DNA of 9,625 nt from the NCBI GenBank assembly GCA_902796115.1, contig CADBNX010000476.1, forward strand, positions 1-9,625. The letters run 5' to 3'. The notes beneath the pieces were generated by a model. That model had not been told where the DNA came from. It was given only the letters and a program-made list of their open reading frames with translations, and made no database searches. A program made the translations under genes and the position numbers. Of the stretch, positions 1 through 7,100 are shown piece by piece; position 1 is the first letter of the stretch; each line of letters opens with the position of its first letter. Source of the DNA: an uncultured Eubacteriales bacterium (GTDB lineage Bacteria; Bacillota; Clostridia; Christensenellales; Aristaeellaceae).

Positions 1-1
1 A

Positions 2-268
2 AAAGTCAAGAGAGAAAGCAAAGGAATCGGTTTCAGAGTCCGGAGAGACAAACGGGACGCGGCACTGCGCAAAGTGCTGAAGGAGGGCGTATCGATCCGA
101 CGGGTATCCGGACTGACGGGGCTCGGTATCGGTGTGATACGAAAAGAACCCCGGCGTTGCTTTTGCACGACAGCCTTTGAAGGCATGCAGGAAAAAGGGC
201 AATTTGCGGCGAAATACCCTGTTCAGCGGGAAAGGAATGAGTGTAAAGTCGCTGTCGGAACGTTATGA
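2..268 (+). pseudogene. C-terminal remnant of a probable IS200-like/REP-associated (Y1) transposase
   Basis: The reading frame is open from the left window edge, so the upstream part lies outside. Residues encoded by 2-145 contain a basic stretch, then RDAALRKVLKEGVSIRRVSG followed by LTGLGIGVIRK. This fits from memory the small helix-turn-helix tail of RAYT-type transposases, which usually end close to the 'SIRQIxRLTGxxxGVI' signature. Here the frame runs on about 40 codons past that point, to a TGA at 266-268, with no recognisable motif. That suggests the natural end was lost by a frameshift or rearrangement. The internal GTG at 74 is not a convincing start. The TGA overlaps an ATG at 265, but the sensor gene has a better start at 307. 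The motif match is seen by eye; the catalytic HUH and Tyr residues are outside the window, so an intact upstream transposase cannot be excluded. Confidence 0.5.
127..140. repeat. 14-bp direct repeat, left copy
   Basis: TATCGGTGTGATAC is identical to 8794-8807. Past it, both copies continue with AAAAG after a one-base offset (GAAAAG here, AAAAG there). The left copy lies in the transposase-like tail and encodes IGVI. With the preceding G it also forms a small inverted repeat, GTATC-GGTGT-GATAC (126-140). It is listed because the two copies bracket the sensor/regulator/Cys-rich cassette. Whether they are recombination scars or two decayed transposase tails cannot be decided from the sequence. 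Confidence 0.55.
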
Positions 269-292
269 ACAAACGGGAAACAGCCTTTTTGC

Positions 293-300
293 AGGAGGTG
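293..300 (+). promoter_or_regulatory. Ribosome binding site fixing the sensor gene start at 307
   Basis: AGGAGGTG lies six bases before ATG 307 and three before GTG 304, whereas the ATG at 265 has no comparable purine-rich site. This decides the start of the first sensor gene at 307 in preference to the longest frame. Confidence 0.7.
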
Positions 301-306
301 AAAGTG

Positions 307-1947
307 ATGAATGACCGCACGACCGCACGCCGCCCCTGGCTGTTCATTGCCTTCTTTTTGCTTGCCGGCGCGCTGCATTCAACGGATCCGGAAGAATACC
401 CCCTGCTGATCAGTGCCTTGTACTGCGCCGAATACGCGATCTATGCCGGACTGATTCTTTTCTGGATGCTGTCGGTCAGCGAGCGGCTTTTGCCGACGCG
501 GGCGAAGGGTTATCTCCTGTCTTCCGGGGGCCTGATGCTGCTGTTTCTGGCCGCGCAGTTCACCAAGTACCGGATTGCAGTACTTCCGGGCCTGACCCGA
601 TTGTGCTGGTATGTTTATTATGTGCCGCTGCTCTTCATCCCGACGCTCTTTCTGATGACCAGTCTGCGCATCGGACGGGAAGCAGGCAACCGGAGGCCCC
701 GCGAGCTTCTGCTCCTGATCCCTGCCGGCCTGCTTGCGCTCGGCGTGCTGACCAACGACCTGCACATGAAGGCATTTTTGCCCAATGAGATGCCCATAGA
801 CGATCTGATCGGAAAGAACGGGACTTATACGCATGGTTTTCTGTTTTACACCGCCTATGGCTGGGCCGGTGCAGCGCTGACAGCGGGCGTTTTTTCTCTG
901 ACCGTGGCCTGCAAGAGGAGCGGCAACCGGAAAAAAGCCCTGCTGCCCCTTTTCATTCTTTTATTGATCCCGCCTCTTATCGTATTCTGGAAACGGTTTC
1001 CCAAGGATTCCATACCGATCACCTATGAATGGGCGGAAATGTGCATTTTCAGCATGATCAGCGTGTTTGAGTCCTGTATCCGCAGCCGCTTGATCCCCAG
1101 CAACGGGAACTATCCCGGTTTTTTCTCGCGGATGGATATTCCTGCCCTGATCACTGACAGGAATTTGAAACCGGCCTTCAGGACGCGGTCTCCCGTCCGG
1201 GCGGAGGACGGGCAGCTGCGGGCTTCTCTGAACGCGCCTCTTTACCCGGTTCCGGATATCCGCCTGTACGGCATGAACGTCCGGTCCGGATTCGCTTTCT
1301 GGACAGAAGATGAAAGTGCGCTGAACCGCCTGAATGAAGAGCTGCGGGACGTTCACGAAACGCTCCTTCAGGAGAATGATCTCCTGGAACGGGAGCGGGA
1401 GCTGACCAAGGAGCAGGCGCGCGTTGAGGAACGGAGCCGCCTGTATCAAAAAGCCGCGCTGGAAGTCTATCCCACCCAGAAAAAGATTTCAGAGATCCTT
1501 AAGCATGCGCAGCCGGGCACAGCCTCTTTCCGCCCGGATATCGCCAAAGCGCTGGCACTGACAGCCTATGTCAAGCGAAAGGCGAATTTTGTGCTGATGG
1601 AGGCGGAACGCGGGACGATCTCCGCGGGGGAACTTGCTTCCGCTCTGGAGGAATCGTCGCATTACCTGCACTACTGCGGCATGAGCGCCGCTGTGGACAA
1701 CCGGGCGGGACGGGCTTTCCCCTGCCGGGAAGCCATGGCAGCTTATGACTGCTTTGAGGCCGCAGTGGAAGCACTGCTCGGAAAGAAAGAGGATCTCTTC
1801 ATTCACCTGCAGGATCACGAACTGCTGATCATGGCGGACGAGGGAGCGAATCCTGAAAACATGCCCGATCTGCCGCTGCCGCTCCGTCTTTCCCGCGAGG
1901 ACGGGCAGTTGGTGCTGAGATTTATGCTGGAAGGTGATTCTGTATGA
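307..1947 (+). CDS. 7TM membrane sensor with degenerate histidine-kinase half (probable pseudokinase partner)
   Basis: The product is 546 residues from ATG 307. Seven hydrophobic segments lie near residues 11-25, 33-57, 68-85, 99-120, 134-149, 178-200 and 210-228. The TNDLH motif after segment 5 is typical of the N-terminal 7TM region of histidine kinases (HisKA_7TM). A PAS-like segment (about 270-330, with 'PALITDRNLKPAFRTRSPV') and a charged coiled coil (about 338-385) follow. The dimerisation-helix region (YQKAALEVYPTQKK) has no phospho-accepting His, and the last 70 residues show no N box or glycine-rich box. The predicted role is therefore sensing and/or dimerising with the next gene's kinase, not phosphorylation on its own. 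The stop overlaps the next start as ATGA, implying translational coupling. The family assignment of the 7TM part is firm; partner function is inference. Confidence 0.8.
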   Translation: MNDRTTARRPWLFIAFFLLAGALHSTDPEEYPLLISALYCAEYAIYAGLILFWMLSVSERLLPTRAKGYLLSSGGLMLLFLAAQFTKYRIAVLPGLTRLCWYVYYVPLLFIPTLFLMTSLRIGREAGNRRPRELLLLIPAGLLALGVLTNDLHMKAFLPNEMPIDDLIGKNGTYTHGFLFYTAYGWAGAALTAGVFSLTVACKRSGNRKKALLPLFILLLIPPLIVFWKRFPKDSIPITYEWAEMCIFSMISVFESCIRSRLIPSNGNYPGFFSRMDIPALITDRNLKPAFRTRSPVRAEDGQLRASLNAPLYPVPDIRLYGMNVRSGFAFWTEDESALNRLNEELRDVHETLLQENDLLERERELTKEQARVEERSRLYQKAALEVYPTQKKISEILKHAQPGTASFRPDIAKALALTAYVKRKANFVLMEAERGTISAGELASALEESSHYLHYCGMSAAVDNRAGRAFPCREAMAAYDCFEAAVEALLGKKEDLFIHLQDHELLIMADEGANPENMPDLPLPLRLSREDGQLVLRFMLEGDSV

Positions 1948-3218
1948 CATCCCTCCAGAGCGTCATCTGTACGCTGCCCGGATATCTGGTTTATTTCACG
2001 GCTGCTCTGCTCACAGGCGTGCAGCTGGCCGTCATGCTCCTCTTCTTCCGGAGCAGACGGGCCAAAGCCTGCCTGGTGATGGCGTCGGCACACTTTCTGC
2101 TGTGGTTTGGATTCCTGAGCGTTCTTTTGAATTATTCCTATAATGCAGAGATTATGGGGCAGACCGGCTTCCGGCTGGGCTTTGAGGAAAGACTTTTCGC
2201 GGCGCCGTGGTTCCTTTTCGCGGGCGCGGAACTCATCTCTGCGCTGGCGGTTTATCTCCATGTGAGGATTCTGCTGCGGATTCAGAGAACGCACCCGGGC
2301 GTGGATTCGATCCGCCAGACGGTGAACCTGCTGCCGACGGCGCTGATGATCAGCGACGCGGACGGGACGGTGCTCCTTGCGAATCTGAAGATGACGGAGC
2401 TATGCCGGGAGCTGACCGGCGAAACCTTGAGCGACGCACACCGGTTTATCCGGCGCGTCAGAAGTGTTTCCGACGAAGATCACCTGACGCATACGCCCGA
2501 TGGAAGAGCCTGGCAGTTCACACAGAGCCGGATCACACTGAACGGGCGGGAATATGACCAGCTGACAGCGGTTGACAGGACGGACAAGTACCGGATCAAC
2601 AAAGAGCTGAGGAATCAGAACGATCACTTGCGGGAGGTGCAGTTCCGCATGCGGTCGGTGGCGGCCCGGGAGCGGAGCCTCGTGGCGGCCCGGGAGGTCA
2701 TGAACGCCCGGATGACCGTGCATGACCGGATGGGCGCCGTGCTCCTGTCCGGGAAGTACTATCTGGATCATCCCGAGAATGTAAGGGAAGAGGAGCTTCT
2801 TCATCTGCTGGATGTCAGCAATCACTTCCTGCTGGGTGAGGCGGAGCAGCCGGACCCGGAGGTCGATCCGCTGGAGGAGGCGCTGAGGATGGCGCGCAGG
2901 ATCGGCGTCAGCGTGGCAATCACGGGAGATATTCCGGAGACGGAGCCTGCCCGCGGGCTGATCGCCCAGGCCGTTGAGCAGTGCGCGGCCAACGCGGTCC
3001 GGCATGCGGGAGGCGACCGGCTGAGCGTTGTGATCACCGGCGGCGATACGGAGGTATCCGCCGTGTTTTCCAACAACGGCAGCCCGCCGAAGGGCCCGAT
3101 CGTGGAAACCGGCGGCCTGGCCGCCCTGCGAAGGACCGTCGAAGGCGCGAGCGGCACGATGACCGTCCGGAGCGAACCGGAGTTCCGGATGAGCATCGTC
3201 CTTCCGAAAACAGCATAA
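1944..3218 (+). CDS. Membrane sensor histidine kinase with PAS-like domain
   Basis: The product is 424 residues; ATG 1944 overlaps the upstream TGA and is preceded by GGAAGGTG (1929-1936). Three membrane segments lie near 11-35, 43-62 and 84-110. A PAS-like domain (about 122-215, 'LLPTALMISDADGTVLLANL') and a coiled coil (about 215-255) follow. His260 sits in a VHDRMG motif, resembling the HDxxG phospho-acceptor helix of kinases that pair with NarL-type regulators. The ATP-binding domain shows an N box around Asn350 (EQCAANAVRHAGG) and a glycine turn at 390-391 (TGGLAALRRT). The usual Asp-x-Gly site is NNG at 377-379, a noted variation. It should autophosphorylate on His260 and pass phosphate to the response regulator at 3364. 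Kinase identity is well supported; the signal sensed is unknown. Confidence 0.85.
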   Translation: MTSLQSVICTLPGYLVYFTAALLTGVQLAVMLLFFRSRRAKACLVMASAHFLLWFGFLSVLLNYSYNAEIMGQTGFRLGFEERLFAAPWFLFAGAELISALAVYLHVRILLRIQRTHPGVDSIRQTVNLLPTALMISDADGTVLLANLKMTELCRELTGETLSDAHRFIRRVRSVSDEDHLTHTPDGRAWQFTQSRITLNGREYDQLTAVDRTDKYRINKELRNQNDHLREVQFRMRSVAARERSLVAAREVMNARMTVHDRMGAVLLSGKYYLDHPENVREEELLHLLDVSNHFLLGEAEQPDPEVDPLEEALRMARRIGVSVAITGDIPETEPARGLIAQAVEQCAANAVRHAGGDRLSVVITGGDTEVSAVFSNNGSPPKGPIVETGGLAALRRTVEGASGTMTVRSEPEFRMSIVLPKTA

Positions 3219-3222
3219 CCGG

Positions 3223-3255
3223 GCGGCGCTTGTGGGAAATGAAACACAGCGCCGC
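3223..3255 (+). terminator. Probable Rho-independent terminator after the sensor pair
   Basis: GCGGCGCT (3223-3230) pairs perfectly with AGCGCCGC (3248-3255) and is followed directly by TTTT (3256-3259). The GC-rich 8-bp stem starts five bases after the stop codon. The U-tract is short and interrupted by CC, so termination may be partial, allowing some read-through to the regulator. Confidence 0.6.
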
Positions 3256-3268
3256 TTTTCCGTAAAAA

Positions 3269-3283
3269 CCCCCATTTGGGGGG
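3269..3283. promoter_or_regulatory. C5/G5 palindrome, candidate operator of the response regulator promoter
   Basis: CCCCC-ATTT-GGGGGG is a perfect 5-bp inverted repeat. It sits between the terminator-like hairpin and the TACAAT box, about 24 bases upstream of that box. With a start site inferred near 3319, its centre falls close to -43, where activators that overlap the -35 region bind. The regulator encoded just downstream is the simplest candidate binder, but this is inference. An alternative is a small RNA hairpin belonging to the terminator region. Confidence 0.4.
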
Positions 3284-3306
3284 ATGCGGCCCTGCTCCCT
3301 CTCCGG

Positions 3307-3312
3307 TACAAT
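3307..3312 (+). promoter_or_regulatory. Candidate -10 box for the response regulator gene
   Basis: TACAAT differs from the consensus TATAAT at one base and lies 51 bases before the TTG start. No good -35 hexamer is present at the expected distance (around 3284-3289, ATGCGG), which fits a promoter that needs an activator at the adjacent palindrome. Only one half of the promoter is recognisable. Confidence 0.45.
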
Positions 3313-3363
3313 TAATAAGGATAACCTTGTTCATTTGCGCGACAGAAAGGCGGGTGAGGCCGT

Positions 3364-4026
3364 TTGACTGAGCCGTATAAAATCGTCATTGCGGACGATG
3401 AGATGATTTCCCGGGGATACATGGAGCTCTTCATCAAGCCTTCCCGGCGGTATGAGATCGCAGCGTCACTGCCCTTCGCGTCGGATGTCCTGGCCTGGTG
3501 CCGGGAGAACACCCCACCGGATCTCGTCATCCTGGACGTGATGATGGCCTCCGGGATCGACGGGCTGACCGCCGCAGGCGAAATCAAGCGGCGCTATCCG
3601 CGGGTCCGGGTGATCGTAACCACCTCCATGGCAGACACGGACTGGCTGAAAAAGGCCCGGGAATCCGGGGTGGAGAGCTTCTGGTTCAAAACCTATTCCA
3701 GTATGTCTCTGCTGGAGGTGATGGACCGGACCATGGCCGGAGAATCGGTTTACCCCGGCAGCGCACCGGGTGTGGCGCTGGGAGCCCTTCCGGCGGCGGA
3801 GCTGACCGTCCGGCAGCGTGAGGTCCTGCGGCTGATGGCGGAGGGCCTGTCCAACCGGGAGATCGCGGAAAGGCTGTACCTCAGCCCGGCCACCGTCAAG
3901 GATTATCTGGACGATCTGATGGAAAAAACCGGCATTCACTCCCGCACGGCGATGGTGGCCCAGGCTTCGCGGCTGGGGATCGCGGTCAGCGACGCGGACC
4001 GGATGAAGGACAATTCGACGAAATGA
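3364..4026 (+). CDS. NarL/LuxR-type response regulator
   Basis: The product is 220 residues from a TTG start; no ATG or GTG better fits the receiver-domain beginning, and the GC-rich GGGTGAGG (3352-3359) is a plausible binding site. The receiver domain (about 5-122) has the acidic pair D11/D12, phospho-acceptor D58 in LVILDVMM, Thr86/Thr87 and Lys109 (WFKTYS). After a linker, the C-terminal helix-turn-helix (about 147-208) carries the LuxR signature LTVRQREVLRLMAEGLSNRE and LSPATVKDYL. All residues needed for phosphorylation and DNA binding are present, so it should be functional. It most likely receives phosphate from the kinase upstream and controls transcription, perhaps of itself and of the giant Cys-rich gene 97 bp downstream. 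The target assignment is inferred from gene order only. Confidence 0.9.
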   Translation: MTEPYKIVIADDEMISRGYMELFIKPSRRYEIAASLPFASDVLAWCRENTPPDLVILDVMMASGIDGLTAAGEIKRRYPRVRVIVTTSMADTDWLKKARESGVESFWFKTYSSMSLLEVMDRTMAGESVYPGSAPGVALGALPAAELTVRQREVLRLMAEGLSNREIAERLYLSPATVKDYLDDLMEKTGIHSRTAMVAQASRLGIAVSDADRMKDNSTK

Positions 4027-4035
4027 AGCCGTATC

Positions 4036-4058
4036 TTTTGGAAAAAAGCTTTTCAAAA
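4036..4058. promoter_or_regulatory. AT-rich imperfect palindrome in the leader of the Cys-rich gene
   Basis: TTTTGGAAAA (4036-4045) and TTTTCAAAA (4050-4058) are complementary with one bulged base, around an AAGC centre. It lies 10 bases after the regulator stop. There is no T-run after it, so it is a poor terminator. It could be an operator or a processing hairpin between the two genes. Confidence 0.3.
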
Positions 4059-4085
4059 TTCCCAAAGCATGAAAAAACACAAACA

Positions 4086-4099
4086 CAGACCGCTGTCTG
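4086..4099. repeat. Small inverted repeat in the leader of the Cys-rich gene
   Basis: CAGAC-CGCT-GTCTG is a perfect 5-bp stem with a four-base loop, just before the purine-rich AAGAAGGG (4106-4113) that probably serves as ribosome binding site for ATG 4124. A CAGAC half-site recurs at 4118-4122, directly against the start codon. It could influence translation or be chance. Confidence 0.25.
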
Positions 4100-4123
4100 A
4101 ACGGAAAGAAGGGTTGAACAGAC

Positions 4124-7100
4124 ATGAACAGCAGACCAATCTTATCGCATCCCGGCACTGGACAGCACAATCGTATCCTTATCCGCAGTCTGAACCGCCT
4201 GCTTTACCTGATCCTGCCGCTGCTGCTTGCGGCCGGATGGGTTTTTCTGTGTCCGTCGCCGGCCCGCGCGCTGGGGGGAGGGTTCTCAGGCGATTGGGAC
4301 GGGATTGAGATCGAGGTGGAGTATTCAGACACCGAGTGGGGCGAGGGGGAGGCTACTGTTATCTGCCCTACCTGCGGCGAAGAAATGACAGCTGCGTTTC
4401 ACTATACTTCCTCCGGATGGGGAGACGCGGTGGATCTGATGACCAGCTTGTACTTTTGTGACAATAAAGAACACTGTGTATACTGCGTCGCGGATTTTCA
4501 CTGCGGAATTTGCGGCGAGTGCATGGGAAACGACGTGGAAGAGTGTCCTGAATGCGAGTCCGATATATGTCTGAGCTGCCACGAGGATTCCTACTTCTGC
4601 GATATATGCGGAAAATGTTGTTTGGACAGCAGCAACCAACTGACGGGTGAAGACGTGGATTATCCCGGCATCGAACATGTGTGCGAGGAGTGCCTCGAAG
4701 ATGTCTGGGAATGCGCAGGATGCGGCAATACGCTGGGCCTGGGAGGCGAATCGTATCTGGTCTATGATGAAACCGGTGATGACTGGTGCCCGGAATGTGA
4801 GCTTTGCCGCGAATGCCTGCAGGATGAAAGTACTCTGGCAAACTTCGGTCATTGCAGGGAGTGCGGTGTCTGCGGAAATGAGGCCGACGTATGCGACGAC
4901 TGCCATCTGTGCGAGGACTGCCGGGTCGGTGAATCTCACTGCCCTGAATGTGATTACTGCTTTGGGGAGGAGGTTGACTGGTGCCCTTCCGGCGGAGATC
5001 ACTGCGTTGAGTGCGACGTGGATAACGACTGGATCTGTGAGCAGTGCGGCGAGTGCATGGAAGCCGGAGGCTTCGAGTTCTGCGATGCGTGCGGACTGTG
5101 CGTGCTGTGCTGCGAAGAGAACAGCAAGGATGAAGGCTGCGCCCACGGCTTTTGTGTTAAATCTGTCAGTTATTATGATCATCTCTGCCTCTCCTGCGGA
5201 AAATGTCCTCATGAAACAGCGTGCGGGTACTGCGGTCTGTGCGAAGACTGCCAGCAGGACTATCACTGCGGGCACGAAATCTGCCCGGAAAATGTCAGCG
5301 AATGGGAGGAACACCTGTGCGGCGTCTGCGGGAACTGCTTTGAGCTTGACGAGCTGTGCGAGTGGTGTCATATGTGCGAGGACTGTCGGGATCACTGCGT
5401 TCACGGTTTCTGTCCGGAGAGCATTGATTCTGACGGACACTTCTGCGAGCAGTGCGGCGGCTGCGCTGACGGGGATGGGTTCTGCGGCTGGTGCGGCCTT
5501 TGCAAAGCCTGCTGCGCGGGCAACACCGCGGATATGGGCTGCGATCACGGCATCTGCTTGATGGCTCCCGAGTTTATCGGTCACTATTGCTTCGCTGATG
5601 CGCGGTGCCTGGAATACTGCGATCATAACAAATGCGCGCACGCCCATGTGAGCAGCGCGTGGTCATCTGACAGTTCTGCCCACTGGCATGTGTGTCAGGA
5701 TTGCGGCGCCGCCGTGAATGCTGCCGCGCATGTGGAGGGAAACGCGGTTACCGTTCAATTACCCGATCCCATGACGCGGAAAAAAGGCACAGCCCGGATC
5801 CCCTGTTCCGTCTGCGGCGAGACCATGAGCCTGGTTTCCATTCCCTATGTGGAAATTCCCGCGAATGGCGCTCCCTATATCATGAGTCAGCCCAAGGATT
5901 ATGAGGGCAGGGTCAGCACCGCGCATATCGACGACACCCCGCTCTGGACCGAACTGTCCCTTATCGCCGGCGGGGAAGGAAAGCTGAGCTATCAATGGTA
6001 TGTGAAATATGGAGACAGTTCTTTCCGTACGCTTGCGGAAGATCCGGAATTTGCCATCGGCACAAAAACCTCCAGACTGAAGCTTGTCGTTGATACCGAC
6101 GCCTGTAACTACAATTACCAGTATTACTGCGTGGTGACCAACGCGAAGGGAAGCGCAACTACCCGCACCGTGAAGATCAATGCACGTCACGTGTTTGGCG
6201 AGTATCGGAGCAATGGCGCGTCCACCCACAGCTATTACTGCCTCGGCGAGGGCTGCGAAGTGACAAAGGGTGATCCTGAACCGCACCGCTGGGGAGAGGA
6301 AACCGTCGTTCGGGTCGCCACCTCCGAACAGACCGGCCTGAGGAGGAAGACCTGTCTGGGCTGCGGACAAAAAAAAGAAACGATTATTCCCAAAGTGGAG
6401 CCGGGTCACGTTCATCAATTCACGATCATCAAGAAGAATTCAGCCAGGCACTGGGCGGAATGCGAATGCGGAAAAATCAATTATCTGAGCGCGCATTTGT
6501 TCCAGGCATGGCAGACCGTGACTCCTGCAACTGAGACAAAAGCGGGAAGAGAGCAGCGGAAATGCGTTTGCGGAGAAATACGGTACCGGACGATCGAGAA
6601 GCTGGCTCACACACATGATTTCACCAATCTGATCGATTCCAGCAAGGGTACCTACACACTGCCTACCGGATATACCCTGTACCATGCCGTTAAGGGTGCG
6701 TATATGCTGCCCAACGGATATATCACCGAAGATTACCACGTCCGCTACTGCGCTACGAAGGGATGCAACGCGGAAAAGAAAGAACTGCATTCCTACAATT
6801 CCTGGACGGTCACCCGTGACCCCTCTTCGTCGCATCCCGGGCGCGCCTACCGCAGCTGCACGCTGTGCGGCCACTGTGAGGTTGTGGAGTTTACCGGCAA
6901 ATGGCCCATCCTGACCGAGGTGTTCGGTGAGATTACCGCCGAGGGCTTCGGTGGAGCGCTGATCAAGGGCCCCACTGCCGCCAATGCAGGGGAGAAGGTT
7001 ACCCTGACGGTGCAGCTGTATGAAGGCTACACCGTCAATGACGCGGCCTATCCCGGTACCATCCACGGCTGGTCGCTGGACGAAGTGACGTCTACGGAGG

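Noticed and set aside
265..306. ATG 265 as the start of the 7TM sensor, coupled to the stop at 268
   Set aside because: It lacks a ribosome binding site, while AGGAGGTG precedes 307 at proper spacing and the 14 extra residues are not typical of the family.
4241..4255. Possible lipoprotein cysteine at residue 43 of the giant protein
   Set aside because: The preceding residues VFL do not fit a lipobox, and the ARA motif at 47-49 is a better signal peptidase I site.
4568..5371. Three CxxCH motifs (residues 149-153, 257-261, 412-416) suggesting c-type haem attachment
   Set aside because: At the same repeat position other units have CxxCG, and the motifs sit inside a continuous CxxC array. The His looks like G/H variation in a knuckle, not a haem site.
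4325..5647. Long - strand open frame opposite the Cys-rich block
   Set aside because: It arises because the + strand avoids certain codons in Cys/Gly/Glu-rich sequence. Its product is a low-complexity Ala/Val-rich chain with no domain, and the + strand gene is clear.
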